64,000 bases of DNA from Sphingomonas baiyangensis (GTDB taxonomy: Bacteria; Pseudomonadota; Alphaproteobacteria; Sphingomonadales; Sphingomonadaceae), in the NCBI RefSeq assembly GCF_005144715.1, contig NZ_SWKR01000002.1, positions 1,248,146-1,312,145 of the forward strand. Reading direction: 5' to 3'. The position numbers and the translations under genes are program-made. The first letter of the stretch is position 1; the number at the start of each line of letters is the position of its first letter. The notes beneath the pieces are model-generated. The model saw nothing but the letters and a program-made list of their open reading frames with translations. It did no database searches and had not been told where the DNA came from. Of the stretch, positions 17,368 through 27,136 are shown one piece after another.

Positions 17368-18513
17368 TCAGCGCGTCGTCGCGGGTTGCGCTGCCGGACT
17401 GTTCGCCGGCGGTGCCTGCGCCGGGCCGGTATTCACCGCCGCCGGCGCATCGAACTGGCGCGCGGTCGCGGCGCGAGCCGCCGCACCGCCGACATCCTCG
17501 GCAGTGGCGACGGCGCCGACGGGTCCGCGCAACGTCGGCGCGCGCGCCAGCATGCTCACGCCGGCCAGCGGCTTGTTGAGGCCTTGGTGGCAGGTCATGC
17601 AGTTGATCTTGTACGGATCGCCCATCGGCCCCTTGCGGTTGGCGGGGAACACCGGCGTCAACGGCGTGATGTGCGTATCGTTGATGTCGGCCACCATGCG
17701 GATGCCGTAATAGGCAGTCGCACGCTGGGCGCGGCTGAGGTTCCAGGCCCCCAGCGACTGCGTGTTGTGGCAGAAGGTGCAGTTGACGCCGAGCGATGAC
17801 GACAGGTGCATCATATAGGCGTAGTTCGCCTCGGCATCCTTGACCGACTTGTTGCCGCTGGCCGCGGGATAGATCTGCTTGCCCGCCACGCGCGAGCTGT
17901 ACTCGCCCTGCGCGAACAGGCTGAACGGATCGCCGGGGAGCGAGGCGTAGCCTACATTGGCGTTGGGCTGGTTCTGCCCCATCCGGTTGTTGCGGCTGCC
18001 CGGATCGTCGGTTTCCATCATCGCCCAGTTATACTGGGGCACGCCGTTGCCGCGGTGGCAGGTCCAGCACGTGACGCCCGTTGCCTGCACGTGGCTCGCC
18101 CATTGCGAATTGACGTCCCAGGTCATGCGGATCATCTGGCGCGCCACCACCTTCTGATACACTTCGTCGGAGGCGAGATTGGCCGGGTTGTGGCAATAGT
18201 TGCAGCCCTGCTCGGGCGGCGCGACCCATTGCGTGATCTGCGCCATCAGATGATTGAAGCGCTCGGCCGAAAGGTCGCCCAGCACCTGCACATTCTGGTA
18301 CACCTCGCGCGCGCGGGGCCCGGTATCGGCGGGCAGCGCATAGGGATCGGCGGGGATCGCGGCTTCCTCGCGGATGTCGGACACGTCGGTCACCTGCGCC
18401 ATGCCGGTGCCGCGATAGCCCGTCTGCGTCACCGCCTTCGGCCCCAGATCGCAGCCCGCCAGCACCAGCGCGGCGCCGATCGGTGCCGCCGTCATCAATC
18501 GCGCAACGCTCAT
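17368..18513 (-). CDS. pufC: reaction centre tetrahaem cytochrome c subunit
   Basis: PufC donates electrons to the photo-oxidised special pair from the periplasmic side. The 381-residue product has a lipoprotein signal with LAGC (Cys21) and four CxxCH haem motifs: CNYCH at 104, CWTCH at 149, CTFCH at 245 and CMTCH at 305. Methionines for axial ligation lie ahead of the motifs. An Ala/Pro-rich tail follows residue 330. The start overlaps the pufM stop by four bases. Haem attachment would need the Ccm system, part of which is encoded at 34559-39385. Confidence 0.95.
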   Translation of the reverse strand: MSVARLMTAAPIGAALVLAGCDLGPKAVTQTGYRGTGMAQVTDVSDIREEAAIPADPYALPADTGPRAREVYQNVQVLGDLSAERFNHLMAQITQWVAPPEQGCNYCHNPANLASDEVYQKVVARQMIRMTWDVNSQWASHVQATGVTCWTCHRGNGVPQYNWAMMETDDPGSRNNRMGQNQPNANVGYASLPGDPFSLFAQGEYSSRVAGKQIYPAASGNKSVKDAEANYAYMMHLSSSLGVNCTFCHNTQSLGAWNLSRAQRATAYYGIRMVADINDTHITPLTPVFPANRKGPMGDPYKINCMTCHQGLNKPLAGVSMLARAPTLRGPVGAVATAEDVGGAAARAATARQFDAPAAVNTGPAQAPPANSPAAQPATTR

Positions 18514-19508
18514 GGCTGGGTTCCCTGTGCAAGAGCGGGATCGGCAAGGCCGGTGATCGCGGGATCGGCGACGCCGGTGCCCGGATAGGCGGGTGCATAG
18601 CCGTGCTGCACTGCCCATAGATACCAGTTGTCGACGACGGTGCCCGTCAGCAGGATGCCGATGCCGCCGGTGAGCGTCGTCAGCACCGCGAACCACCATG
18701 CCCAGCGATGGATCGATTCCATCGTGGCGTTGAAGCCCATCGTCCAGCGCCAGAACAGGGCGGCGCGCTCGGATGCGGTGCCGCGATCGGTGATCTGCTC
18801 GATCTCACGCTCGCCGCCATAGCGGCCGACCGCCAGGATCGTCGCGCCGTGCATCGCGAACAGCAGCGTCGAGCCGTAGAGGAACGCGATCGAGAGCGCG
18901 TGGAAGGGATTGTAGAAGAGGTTGCCGTAGCGGATCGAAAAGGCCGCGGTCCAATCCAGGTGCGGGAAGATGCCGAAGGGCACGCTCTCGGCCCAGCTGC
19001 CCATCAGCAGCGGACGGATGAAGCCGATCACCACGAACAGCCAGATGGCCGACAGGAACGCCCACGCGACATGCGTGCCCATGCCGAGCGCCCGCGCGCG
19101 GATATAGGTGCGTGCCCACCACAGCAGCACGCTGACGGTGAGAAAGAAGCCCGCCATCTGCCACCAGCCGCCCTCGTTGAGCGGCACGAACAGCGTGAAG
19201 CCCCATTCGGGCGCCGGCGGCTCGAGCGCCAGCCAGAACAGCTGGCGCACGAACTGCACCGGGTTCCAGTCGACGCTGGCGAGCATGTTGAGCCCGATGA
19301 TCTCGAACGCGAGAAAGCCGCAGATCAGCGAGGCGATGCCGAGCTTGCCGAGATAGATGGGGCCGATCTGCGCATTGCCGAACTTGCCCATCCAGTAGCT
19401 GAAGCCGGGCTGGCCGGTGCGGCCGAAGCTCGCGTCGCGAAGCGGCGGGCCGAATTCGGGTGCGGCGCGCAGCTGCACCTGCGTGAAGAGGTTCTGATAG
19501 CGTGCCAT
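18510..19508 (-). CDS. pufM: photosynthetic reaction centre subunit M
   Basis: PufM is one half of the membrane heterodimer that binds the bacteriochlorophyll special pair, bacteriopheophytin and QA. The 332-residue product begins [17 protein letters not shown]. It has five membrane spans, the special-pair region [21 protein letters not shown] (seen as [18 protein letters not shown]), and iron-ligand histidines in AMHGATILA and SIHRWAWW with the nearby Glu-rich [15 protein letters not shown] loop. The tail ends [13 protein letters not shown], and no pufX follows. It lies 13 bases after pufL and overlaps pufC. Confidence 0.97.
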   Translation of the reverse strand: MARYQNLFTQVQLRAAPEFGPPLRDASFGRTGQPGFSYWMGKFGNAQIGPIYLGKLGIASLICGFLAFEIIGLNMLASVDWNPVQFVRQLFWLALEPPAPEWGFTLFVPLNEGGWWQMAGFFLTVSVLLWWARTYIRARALGMGTHVAWAFLSAIWLFVVIGFIRPLLMGSWAESVPFGIFPHLDWTAAFSIRYGNLFYNPFHALSIAFLYGSTLLFAMHGATILAVGRYGGEREIEQITDRGTASERAALFWRWTMGFNATMESIHRWAWWFAVLTTLTGGIGILLTGTVVDNWYLWAVQHGYAPAYPGTGVADPAITGLADPALAQGTQP

Positions 19509-19521
19509 GTTCGCCTCTCCT

Positions 19522-20361
19522 TCAGGACCAGATCGGCAGATCGAGCCACCACGTCCACCATTCGGGCCAGCCGCGTGTCCACAGCGGCCCCGAGATGATG
19601 ATGCACACCGCGCTCCAGAATCCCGCGCTCAATGCCAGGAACAGGCCGAGCCGATGGATGCCGAGCGTGCCCACCGAGTAGCCGATGGTGTCGCGGAAGA
19701 AGGCGTCCTCATATTCGGGCGTCTTCACCTCGCCGCGCGTACCGTCGCGGTTTTTGGGCGGGTTGACCGCCGACAGCACCAGCGCGCCGTGCAGCGCCAG
19801 CGCCAGCGTGGTAGTGAAGAAGAAGCTCACCGCCAGCATGTGCGCCGGATTATAATGGAAATGGAGATACTGGTATCCGGTGTTCGACACCCAATCGAGA
19901 TGGCTGAAGATGCCGTAGGGAAAGCCATGTCCCCACGCCCCCAGCCAGATCGGGCGGATCACCACCAGGCTGACATAGGCGAAGATCGCGACGCCGAAGG
20001 CGACGGGCACGTGATAGCCCATGCCGAGCTTGCGGCAGATCTCTACCTCGCGCAGCGCCCATGAGCTAAACGCGCCGATCGCGCAGATCGTAATGATCTG
20101 CCAGAAGCCGCCCTCGAGCAGCGGCGCGAGCGCGAGGCCGTAGGACAAGTCGGGCGGCGCGATCGAGATGAGCCACGGGTTCCACGTCGGCCCTTGCGAG
20201 GCGGCGTAGAAGATGAGCGCGGTGCCGAGCGCCGCGAAGAACGCGGTGGTGACGCCGAAGAAGCCGACATAGAAGGGGCCGACCCAGAAATCGAACAGGT
20301 CGCCGCCGAGCAGCGTGCCCCCGCGGACCCGGTATTTTCGCTCGAAGCTCAACAGCGCCAT
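19522..20361 (-). CDS. pufL: photosynthetic reaction centre subunit L
   Basis: PufL pairs with PufM and carries the active electron branch and the QB site. The 279-residue product starts [20 protein letters not shown], continues with [14 protein letters not shown], and has five membrane spans. Family landmarks include [35 protein letters not shown] with the special-pair His, [11 protein letters not shown] and [16 protein letters not shown] with the non-haem-iron His. It follows pufA after 152 bases that hold a strong RNA hairpin. Confidence 0.97.
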   Translation of the reverse strand: MALLSFERKYRVRGGTLLGGDLFDFWVGPFYVGFFGVTTAFFAALGTALIFYAASQGPTWNPWLISIAPPDLSYGLALAPLLEGGFWQIITICAIGAFSSWALREVEICRKLGMGYHVPVAFGVAIFAYVSLVVIRPIWLGAWGHGFPYGIFSHLDWVSNTGYQYLHFHYNPAHMLAVSFFFTTTLALALHGALVLSAVNPPKNRDGTRGEVKTPEYEDAFFRDTIGYSVGTLGIHRLGLFLALSAGFWSAVCIIISGPLWTRGWPEWWTWWLDLPIWS

Positions 20362-20475
20362 GACGCATCCTTTCGCGCCACGCCGGGCAGTGCCCAGACG
20401 CGACGGGTTCGTTCCCCTCAGCAGCTACGCAACTCAGGCGGGCAGGGTCGCCGAAACAGGCTTCCTGCCCGCCCG

Positions 20476-20502
20476 CCCGCGCGCCCGGAGGGAGCGCGCG
20501 GG
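20476..20502 (-). promoter_or_regulatory. intercistronic pufA-pufL mRNA hairpin
   Basis: CCCGCGCGC at 20476-20484 and GCGCGCGGG at 20494-20502 form a perfect 9-bp all-GC stem with a 9-base loop in the minus-strand transcript, just after the pufA stop. There is no U-run. In other purple bacteria a hairpin at this place stabilises the pufBA segment of the mRNA, so LH1 is made in excess over the reaction centre. The same role is inferred here. Confidence 0.65.
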
Positions 20503-20513
20503 TAACAGGTGGC

Positions 20514-20696
20514 TCAGGTGCCGGGCGGCGCCATCGGTGCCGCGGCGGCGACGGGCGCCTGACGCGGGCCGTCGAGCCAGTTGAAGCGATCGGTGCTGAG
20601 CAGGATGAAGTGAATCAGCAATGCCAGCACGAACAGGAAGATGAACAGCGCCACCAGCGTGCGCCGCGGATCGAAGATCAGCCACGTTCTCCACAT
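20514..20696 (-). CDS. pufA: light-harvesting 1 alpha chain
   Basis: The LH1 alpha polypeptide binds bacteriochlorophyll a and carotenoid around the reaction centre. The 60-residue product shows [17 protein letters not shown], the classical alpha N-terminus. One membrane span (about 13-34) with the bacteriochlorophyll-ligand His in [11 protein letters not shown] follows, then the [10 protein letters not shown] periplasmic side. The tail is Ala/Pro-rich. It lies 11 bases after pufB. Confidence 0.96.
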   Translation of the reverse strand: MWRTWLIFDPRRTLVALFIFLFVLALLIHFILLSTDRFNWLDGPRQAPVAAAAPMAPPGT

Positions 20697-20707
20697 GGTA
20701 TCGCTCC

Positions 20708-20941
20708 TTATGCGAGGAAGGCGCCGAGCGCGGTCTGGGCGACCTGCACCTTGTCGGCAACGGCGGCATAGCCATCAGGCCCCGGCAGCCAGGGCCGCCA
20801 CGTCCACGCCAGCACATGCGCGACGATCGCAACGGCGGTGAAGCCGATGAAGCTCGTCATGAACAGCTTGTGGAATTCCTTCGCTTCTTCCGGGGTCAGG
20901 TAGGTGCCTGGCCCCATCCTTTCGTCTCTGTGATCGGTCAT
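20708..20941 (-). CDS. pufB: light-harvesting 1 beta chain, C-terminally extended
   Basis: The LH1 beta polypeptide pairs with PufA. The 77-residue product has [19 protein letters not shown], a single span with the ligand His in [10 protein letters not shown], and the canonical [11 protein letters not shown]. About 19 more residues ([19 protein letters not shown]) follow, longer than the standard 47-60-residue beta chain. The ATG at 20941 is the only reasonable start and precedes [12 protein letters not shown]. The 121 bases upstream, back to bchZ, contain no PpsR-like palindrome and no clear promoter, so expression from the bchC promoter is likely. Confidence 0.94.
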   Translation of the reverse strand: MTDHRDERMGPGTYLTPEEAKEFHKLFMTSFIGFTAVAIVAHVLAWTWRPWLPGPDGYAAVADKVQVAQTALGAFLA

Positions 20942-21062
20942 GTATCTCGCCTCCAAGTTCGACGCGGACGGAAGCCCGGAAAGCAATTCCAGGCGCGATC
21001 GCAGCGGATCGACCGCGGCGATGGGGATGCCGCGGTGGCGCGGCGGATGTGTGGGCGCGCGA

Positions 21063-22499
21063 TCATTGCGCGCGGCTTTCGGCAAGTGCGTCGGCCAGCG
21101 TCGCCTCGGTCACCCGGGCATTGCCGGCACGGCGCGCGGCGCGTTCGGCGGCGTCGCGGATGCGCTTGGCCGCGCTGATCCGCACCAGCACGGGCTCGGC
21201 CTCGACCGCAGCGTCGAGCAGCTGCTTGGCGTCGTCATCCCAGCCGATGCTGTCGCGTGCGGGCGTCGCTTCGACCGCGTCGAGCTGGTGGGCGCTCGGC
21301 AGGATGTGGAAAAGCGCGTCGAACAGCGCGTTGCAGACTTCCTGGACGAGATAGGTGGCCCCGGCATAGCCCATGAACGGCGTGCCGGTGTGACGGCGGA
21401 TGATCGCGCCCGGAAAGCTCGCCGGCACGTACACGCCGCGTCCGCCCGCCTCGGCCATGTACATGCGCTCGTTGAAGCTGCCGAAGAGCACCAGCGGCGG
21501 CGTGCTGCGGATCGCCTCGCGCACCGCCTGATTGTCGGGCTTCACGCCCGCGGTGCGACCGATCGCGAAGGCGCAGGGCAGGCCCATGTCCTCCTCGAGA
21601 AACGCGCGCAGCCCGCGGGCATAGGTTTCAGTCGCCACCACGCCGAAGCTGGCGGTGCCGAAGAAGTCCTGCGTCACCGATCGCCACAGGTCCCACAAAG
21701 GCTTGATCGTGCTGTGCTTCTCGCGCTCGATGAACGGCTCGGGATCGAGGCCGAGCAATTCGCCCAGCTTGCGCAGGAACGCCGTGGTCGACGAAAGCCC
21801 GATCGGCGCTTGAAGATACGGCCGCTCGAGCGTCTCGCACAGGTTGCGACCGAACTCGCGGTACATGCAGACATTCACCTCGGCCTCGGCCAGCCGGCGG
21901 ACATCGGCCAGATGGCTGCCGAGCGGGAAGCACATGCCCACTTCGGCGCCGATCCCCTCGACCAGCCGGCGGACTTCGGCGGTGTCCGACGGGCAGTTGA
22001 AGGTGCCGTACATCGGCCCGATCAGGTTGACCTTGGGCTTCGCACCTTCCTTGCGGCGTGCGGGCGGCACCCTCTTGGGACCGAACTGCGTCCACAGCCA
22101 GGTGAGCGCACGGTCGGCCGCCTGCCACTGATCCTCATCGATCGTGCGCGGCAGGAAGCGTTGCAGCGTCGTGCCCTCGGGCGTGACGCCGCCGCCGATC
22201 ATCTCGGCGATCGATCCGGTGACGACGACGGCGGGCAGATCGGGATCGAGCGTCGCCCAGGCGCGCTTCATCGCACCCTCGGTGCCGTCGCGGCCGAGTT
22301 CCTGTTCCGAAAGCCCGGTGACGGTGATCGGCAACTCGTGCGGCGGCAGCGCGTCGGTATAATGGAGCACCGAGGTGACGGGCAGGTTCTCGCAGCCCAC
22401 CGGTCCGTCGATGACGACCTGCAACCCCTTGATCGCGGTGAAGGCGTAGACGGCGCCCCAGTAACCGCCGGCGCGATCATGATCGATGATGAGCGTCAT
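21063..22499 (-). CDS. bchZ: chlorophyllide reductase subunit Z
   Basis: BchZ and BchY form the NifDK-like catalytic part of chlorophyllide a reductase, which makes the bacteriochlorin ring. The 478-residue product starts [19 protein letters not shown]. It has [19 protein letters not shown] with a cluster cysteine (Cys36), [15 protein letters not shown], and [16 protein letters not shown]. The start overlaps bchY by four bases. The C-terminal tail is helical and rich in Ala and Arg. It reads directly toward pufB. Confidence 0.95.
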   Translation of the reverse strand: MTLIIDHDRAGGYWGAVYAFTAIKGLQVVIDGPVGCENLPVTSVLHYTDALPPHELPITVTGLSEQELGRDGTEGAMKRAWATLDPDLPAVVVTGSIAEMIGGGVTPEGTTLQRFLPRTIDEDQWQAADRALTWLWTQFGPKRVPPARRKEGAKPKVNLIGPMYGTFNCPSDTAEVRRLVEGIGAEVGMCFPLGSHLADVRRLAEAEVNVCMYREFGRNLCETLERPYLQAPIGLSSTTAFLRKLGELLGLDPEPFIEREKHSTIKPLWDLWRSVTQDFFGTASFGVVATETYARGLRAFLEEDMGLPCAFAIGRTAGVKPDNQAVREAIRSTPPLVLFGSFNERMYMAEAGGRGVYVPASFPGAIIRRHTGTPFMGYAGATYLVQEVCNALFDALFHILPSAHQLDAVEATPARDSIGWDDDAKQLLDAAVEAEPVLVRISAAKRIRDAAERAARRAGNARVTEATLADALAESRAQ

Positions 22500-23989
22500 G
22501 ATCCCACCGCCTCGGTCGCCTTGGCCGCGGCGATGCGCCTCGCGGCGAACTTGGCCTTGAAATCGGGGCGCGGCACCGGCGTGTCGGTCCACAGTCCGGC
22601 ACTTTCGCCTGCACCCACGCCCTCGAAGAAGTCGCGCATGGCATCGAAGCGCGCGCGGTTGCCGATCGCGGCGTTGACGACCATCGCAAGGCTGCCCGCG
22701 CCCGCCACGCCCATCAGCGGGCGCGCCGAAATAAGGTTGGTGAAATAGAGCGCCGGGATCGCCCGCGCCTTGGCGTGCTGGACGACGGGCGTGGTGCCGA
22801 TCGCCAGATCGGGGCCGAATTCGTCGACCGCCGCCAGATCCTGCTCGAGGCTGGCGCGGAACGCAACGCGCACGCCCCTTGCCTCCAGCCACTCGCGATC
22901 GGGATCGGACCAGCGCGTGCGCGGGCACGCGGTGCCGACATAGGGCACGTCGGCGCCGCTTTCGATCAGCAGCCGCGCAACGAGCAGTTCGGAGCCCTCA
23001 TAGCCCGACACGGTGATGCGTCCGCTTATTGGCCGCGCCGCGAGCGCGGCACGGATCGCGGGGACGAAGCGGTTCTTGGCCGCGTCGACCCTGTCCTGCG
23101 CGATGCCGCACGCCTGGCCGATCGCGTCGAGCCAAGCCGCCGTGCCGTCGACGCCGACGGGCGCCGATCCGATCACGCTGCGTCCTGCACTTTCGAACAC
23201 GCGCACGCTGGCGGTGTAAAACGGGTGGATCGCCGCGACCGCCGCGCAATCGAGCGCCTGATAGAGCTCGCGCCATTCGCGCGTCGGCACCACTGGTCCG
23301 GCGGCGAGCCCCAGCGGTTCGAGCATCTGGCCGATGCCCGGCGGATCGGCCGGGAACATCTCGCCCAGCAGCGTCACGGTGGGACGGCTGGCGCGCTCAC
23401 GCGGGGCGGCGACCGGCCCCGCCTTCACCTCGCCCGCGGCATAGGCGAGCATCGCGCCCGCCAGCACGTCCTTGGCCTCGGCATGCGTCGGAATGCCAAA
23501 GCCCGGCACGTCGATGCCGACGATCCGCACGCCGTTGATCGCATCGGGCAGCAATTGCAGCGGTACGCCGCTGGCCGTCGGCACGCACAGATTGGTGACG
23601 ACGATCGCGTCATACTGATCGGGATCGGCAAGCCCTTCGACGGCTTCCTTGATGTCCTCGAACAGCTTGCCCGTGACGAGCGTTTCCGAGCTGAACGGCA
23701 CATAGCCGACGCTGCGCTTGGCGCCGTAGAAATGGCTGGTAAAGGTCAGGCCGTACACGCAGCACGCCGATCCCGACAGGATCGTGGCGGTGCGCCGCAT
23801 CCTGAGACCTACGCGCAGCGACCCGAAGGCGGGACACATCGATTGCGGCTGGTCGTGCGGGCCTTTGGGGTAATCGGCGGCATAGCGATCGAGCACGCCC
23901 GCCTTGCCCGCGGCACGCGCGGCATCGGCAAGCGTGTCGCCCGAGGCGCAGGCGCCTTCGGCCAGATCGAGGCGGTCTTTAGACCGCAT
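22496..23989 (-). CDS. bchY: chlorophyllide reductase subunit Y
   Basis: BchY is the partner of BchZ in chlorophyllide a reductase. The 497-residue product has [38 protein letters not shown] and [14 protein letters not shown], which carry cluster cysteines. A C-terminal [16 protein letters not shown], typical of BchY, is also present. The start lies 11 bases inside the bchX 3' end. Length and motif order are normal for the family. Confidence 0.95.
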   Translation of the reverse strand: MRSKDRLDLAEGACASGDTLADAARAAGKAGVLDRYAADYPKGPHDQPQSMCPAFGSLRVGLRMRRTATILSGSACCVYGLTFTSHFYGAKRSVGYVPFSSETLVTGKLFEDIKEAVEGLADPDQYDAIVVTNLCVPTASGVPLQLLPDAINGVRIVGIDVPGFGIPTHAEAKDVLAGAMLAYAAGEVKAGPVAAPRERASRPTVTLLGEMFPADPPGIGQMLEPLGLAAGPVVPTREWRELYQALDCAAVAAIHPFYTASVRVFESAGRSVIGSAPVGVDGTAAWLDAIGQACGIAQDRVDAAKNRFVPAIRAALAARPISGRITVSGYEGSELLVARLLIESGADVPYVGTACPRTRWSDPDREWLEARGVRVAFRASLEQDLAAVDEFGPDLAIGTTPVVQHAKARAIPALYFTNLISARPLMGVAGAGSLAMVVNAAIGNRARFDAMRDFFEGVGAGESAGLWTDTPVPRPDFKAKFAARRIAAAKATEAVGS

Positions 23990-24962
23990 CGTAGATCACT
24001 TCGAGGCTGGGCCGCGTTACGAACGGGCGCCCACGCATGTCGGCCTGCGTCGCCGGCTTCAGCGTCACGTTGCCGCCGGTATCCTCGGGCTTGAACAACC
24101 CCAGCAGATCATCCTGCTCGAGCGGCTTGGGCCGCACCGGCGGGGCGCTAGCGACATTGGCGGCCAGATCGGCGAACAGCGAACCCCATTCACCCTCGGG
24201 CGTGCCGATGATCTGATAATTGGCGGACTTGCGCCGGATATCCTCGTTGGCGGGGATCGAGCAGAGCGTGGGGATGCCCACGGCCTCGGCAAACGCCTGT
24301 GCCTCGCCGGTGCCGTCATCCTTGTTGATGACGATGCCCGCGACGCCGACATTGCCGCCCATCTTGCGGAAATATTCCACCGCCTTGCAGACGTTGTTCG
24401 CGACATAGAGCGATTGCAGGTCGTTCGATGCGACGACGATCACCTTCTGGCACATGTCACGTGCGATCGGCAGGCCGAAGCCGCCGCACACCACATCGCC
24501 CAGGAAATCGAGCAGTACATAGTCGAAGCCCCATTCGTGGAAGCCGAGCTTCTCGAGCGTCTCGAAACCATGGATGATGCCGCGCCCACCGCAGCCACGC
24601 CCCACTTCGGGGCCGCCCAGTTCCATCGCGAACACGCCGTCGCGCTGGAAGCAGACGTCCTCGATCCCGATCTCCTCGCCCGCCAGCTTCTTGGCGCTCG
24701 ACGTCTCGATGATCGTCGGCGTCGACTTGCCGCCGAACAACAGGCTGGTAGTATCGCTCTTGGGATCGCAGCCGATCAGCAGCACGCGCTTCCCCTGCCG
24801 CGCCATCATGTAGCTGAGGTTGGCCAGCGCGAACGACTTGCCCGATCCGCCCTTGCCATAGATGGCGATGATCTGCGTTTCCTTGGTCACGAGGCCGGCG
24901 GGCACCGGATCGGGCTCATGTGCCGCCTCGTCGCGCAGCGGGCCGGGGTCGAGCATGGTCAT
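23979..24962 (-). CDS. bchX: chlorophyllide reductase iron-sulfur ATP-binding protein BchX
   Basis: BchX is the NifH-like reductase that powers BchY-BchZ. The 327-residue product has the P-loop YGKGGSGKS at about 35-43, the switch CDPKSDTT and the cluster cysteines in GRGCGGRG and DVVCGGFG. The longer C-terminus (GLFKPEDTGGNVTLKPAT) separates it from BchL. It overlaps bchC by four bases upstream and bchY by 11 bases downstream. Confidence 0.96.
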   Translation of the reverse strand: MTMLDPGPLRDEAAHEPDPVPAGLVTKETQIIAIYGKGGSGKSFALANLSYMMARQGKRVLLIGCDPKSDTTSLLFGGKSTPTIIETSSAKKLAGEEIGIEDVCFQRDGVFAMELGGPEVGRGCGGRGIIHGFETLEKLGFHEWGFDYVLLDFLGDVVCGGFGLPIARDMCQKVIVVASNDLQSLYVANNVCKAVEYFRKMGGNVGVAGIVINKDDGTGEAQAFAEAVGIPTLCSIPANEDIRRKSANYQIIGTPEGEWGSLFADLAANVASAPPVRPKPLEQDDLLGLFKPEDTGGNVTLKPATQADMRGRPFVTRPSLEVIYDAV

Positions 24963-25882
24963 AGGGCACTCCAGTCAAGCACCATCTTGCGGCACTCGGG
25001 ATCGGTGAAGGCCATCGGATAGGCCTCGGCGGCGCGGTCGGCGGGACGGATGTGGCTGATGCAGCCATCGAACGAGAGCAGCCCGGCACCCAGCAGTTCG
25101 AGCACCGCGGCGATGTCGGCGGGCGTGAACTCGGCGGCGATGCGCAGCCGCGCCTCGCGCTGGAAAGCAGGCGCGAACGCGAAGTCGAGCCGGTCGTAGA
25201 AGCCCGCGAGCACGATCTCGCCGCCGCGCCGCAGCCGCGCCACCAGCGCGTCGAGCGTGACGCCGCCGCTGGCATCGCAGATCACCGCATAGTCGCTGCG
25301 CGGATCGGTATCGGGCGCGATCACATCATAGTCATAGGCGTCGCGGCGATCGGCGCGTATTTCCCATACCGTCGGCGGATCGGCGGCAAGCGCCAGCGCG
25401 ATGCGCGCGATAAGCATGCCGAGAACGCCATGCCCGATGACGAGCTCGGGCGCTGCACCGCCGGCGACGACATGGTGCGCGGTGGCAGCGAGCGCGAGCA
25501 GCGTGCCGTGATGGCCGAGCGACTCGGGTACCGGCGCGACGCGCGCCGACGGCACGATCAGCCGGCGAGCGCTCCCGCCGAACAGGCCGCGCGCATCGGT
25601 GAAACAGCTGGCGCCGGGCACGAACACCCATTCGCCGATCCGACCCCTGACCTCGACCCCGCCATCGACGACGCGGCCGACCGATTCATAGCCGGGCACC
25701 AGCGGATAGCCGAAGCCGGGAAAAGCAGGCATCCGGCCGCTCCAGAGCAGCTTCTCGGTGCCGCTGCTGATGCCGCTATATGCGATCTCGACCATGAGAT
25801 CGCTCGGCCCCATCGGTACGAGCGCAAGCGGGCGCAGCGCGAGGCGTTCCGGTGCCTCCAGGATCACTGCCAGCGCGTCCAT
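24959..25882 (-). CDS. bchC: bacteriochlorophyllide a dehydrogenase BchC
   Basis: BchC oxidises the 3-hydroxyethyl group to the 3-acetyl group of bacteriochlorophyllide a. The 307-residue product belongs to the zinc-type alcohol dehydrogenase fold. It shows VEIAYSGISSGTEKLLWSG, PGYESVGRVVD, a nucleotide-binding IGHGVLGMLIARI, and a C-terminal block ending MAFTDPECRKMVLDW. An in-frame ATG at 25897 exists, but GGGGAG 7 bases upstream favours the ATG at 25882. It is the first gene after the double operator at 25932-25975. Confidence 0.93.
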   Translation of the reverse strand: MDALAVILEAPERLALRPLALVPMGPSDLMVEIAYSGISSGTEKLLWSGRMPAFPGFGYPLVPGYESVGRVVDGGVEVRGRIGEWVFVPGASCFTDARGLFGGSARRLIVPSARVAPVPESLGHHGTLLALAATAHHVVAGGAAPELVIGHGVLGMLIARIALALAADPPTVWEIRADRRDAYDYDVIAPDTDPRSDYAVICDASGGVTLDALVARLRRGGEIVLAGFYDRLDFAFAPAFQREARLRIAAEFTPADIAAVLELLGAGLLSFDGCISHIRPADRAAEAYPMAFTDPECRKMVLDWSAL

Positions 25883-25931
25883 GTGCGCTCTCCCCATTCG
25901 GCGCCTCGTCTCGAATGAACGGCTCCGATTG

Positions 25932-25975
25932 CGTCACTCTATATGGACACTCACTAATGTCAATTGCACTGGACG
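25932..25975. promoter_or_regulatory. tandem PpsR/CrtJ-type operators upstream of bchC
   Basis: CGT-N12-ACA at 25932-25949 and TGT-N12-ACG at 25958-25975 are separated by 8 bases (25950-25957). Each differs from TGTcN10gACA at one outer base, and both keep the inner C and G (GTC...GAC in the second; GTC...GGACA in the first). In Rhodobacter capsulatus the bchC promoter also has two CrtJ palindromes 8 bases apart that bind cooperatively. The spacing here is the same. Confidence 0.65.
25938..25963 (-). promoter_or_regulatory. possible sigma-70 promoter of bchCXYZ-puf
   Basis: On the minus strand TTGACA (25958-25963) is followed after 14 bases by TATAGA (25938-25943). The spacing is shorter than the usual 16-18, so another -10 may be used. 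Both hexamers lie inside the two operator palindromes, one in each, as is known for CrtJ-controlled promoters. Confidence 0.4.
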
Positions 25976-25976
25976 C

Positions 25977-27062
25977 TCATTCGCGTCGCGTCGAGATGAC
26001 GGAAGCGATCAGCGGCAGCGCCGTCGCATGGCGCTGCGTCGCAGCGAAGCCGGCATCGCACAGCATCCCTTCAAGCATCTCGCGCGAGCGCGGCCGGCCT
26101 GAGCCCATCGCCCAGAGATACCAGCCGAAATAGGCGTCCCCCATTGCGCGGGCGCCGCTCGTATTTGCCATCGGCTCGGCGATCACCAGCCGGCCGCGCG
26201 GGGGCAGCGCCCGATGCGCTGCTGCCAGAAGGCGCGCGACGACCGCATCGTCATGGTCGTGAACGATCCGCACCAGCGTGATGCAGTCATAGCCCTCGGG
26301 CAGCGCATCGCGCGTGAAGTCGCCGCCGTGCGTCGCAACGTCCGGCAGCGCGATTCGCGCCGCCACATCGGGCAAGTCGAACACGCCCACGCCAAGCCGG
26401 GGATGACGTGCCACGAGTTGTCGCGTGAAGGCGCCCGTGCCGCCGCCCACATCGAGCACTGCCCGGTGCCGGTCGAACCGATAGGCATCGAGCAGTTGCT
26501 CGGCCACCATCGGCTGCGAGGCGGCCATCAATGCCGAATAGCCACCCCCCTCGCCGCGCGTCGGATCGTCGGCACGGGCATAGTGCCAGAAGCCGGCGAG
26601 CGCTCCGCCGCCGCCGCCCCGCCGCAGCAGCGCCAGCGGATCGGCAAGGTCGGCGTAGAGCAGCGCATGATGCTCGACCATCGCCTGCACGCCTGCATCG
26701 CCCGCCAGCGCCGCGCCAGCGGGCCCCAGCGTCCAGCGTCCGTTCGACAGCGGCTGCGCGAGCTCGAGCGCGGCCGCTGCGTGCAACAGGCGTTCGATCG
26801 CCCCGACGGGCAGCTTCGCATGCTCGGCCAGCGCCTCCGCATCGACCGGGGCGTCGGCGAGCAGTTCATGCAGCTGCGCGGCGACGAAAGCGGCAAGCGT
26901 CTGCGTATAGACAAAGCCCGCCACCAGATCGAACAACCTACCCGCATGTCGCCGCGAGACGCTCCGCGCGATCGGCAGCCGCTGTGCCCATCGCCGGAAG
27001 CGCGGGCTGGCGATCGCCCGGTTGCGCCACCCGATCGCACGCTCGCGCCACCCATCGTACAT
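25977..27062 (-). CDS. crtF: hydroxyneurosporene/demethylspheroidene O-methyltransferase CrtF
   Basis: CrtF methylates the tertiary hydroxyl of acyclic carotenoids to give the 1-methoxy group, using S-adenosylmethionine. The 361-residue product has a helical dimerisation domain (about 50-140) and then the class-I methyltransferase core, with AVLDVGGGTGAFTRQL (about 206-221) and VRIVHDHDD and a VIAEPM block. The family-type C-terminus ends LPLIASVISTRRE. A GTG four codons upstream could serve, but its G lies within AGGAG, so the ATG at 27062 is chosen. It is transcribed toward bchC and away from crtD. Confidence 0.9.
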   Translation of the reverse strand: MYDGWRERAIGWRNRAIASPRFRRWAQRLPIARSVSRRHAGRLFDLVAGFVYTQTLAAFVAAQLHELLADAPVDAEALAEHAKLPVGAIERLLHAAAALELAQPLSNGRWTLGPAGAALAGDAGVQAMVEHHALLYADLADPLALLRRGGGGGALAGFWHYARADDPTRGEGGGYSALMAASQPMVAEQLLDAYRFDRHRAVLDVGGGTGAFTRQLVARHPRLGVGVFDLPDVAARIALPDVATHGGDFTRDALPEGYDCITLVRIVHDHDDAVVARLLAAAHRALPPRGRLVIAEPMANTSGARAMGDAYFGWYLWAMGSGRPRSREMLEGMLCDAGFAATQRHATALPLIASVISTRRE

Positions 27063-27098
27063 TTTTGTGGACACTCCTGTTGTCTAACCTTGTGGACA
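27056..27098. promoter_or_regulatory. PpsR/CrtJ-type operators between crtF and crtD
   Basis: A perfect TGT-N12-ACA lies at 27081-27098. A second palindrome with one change, CGT-N12-ACA, lies at 27056-27073, over the crtF start codon, and 7 bases separate them. Both end in TGTGGACA, a partial direct repeat. The position between divergent crtF and crtD suggests control of both. Confidence 0.65.
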
Positions 27099-27136
27099 GG
27101 TGTTAGCCTGCGGTCAATCGAGCGAAAGGGGCGGCC

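Noticed and set aside
18200..18513. pufX downstream of pufM
   Set aside because: The frame after pufM is pufC with four CxxCH motifs, and no small single-span ORF follows pufM.
20942..21062. Possible puf-specific promoter or pufQ gene between bchZ and pufB
   Set aside because: No ORF with PufQ features, no TGT-N12-ACA palindrome and no convincing -35/-10 pair were seen in these 121 bases.
27062..27074. GTG start for crtF giving MSTKMYDGW
   Set aside because: The GTG overlaps the only AGGAG-like ribosome binding site. The ATG four codons later is better placed.
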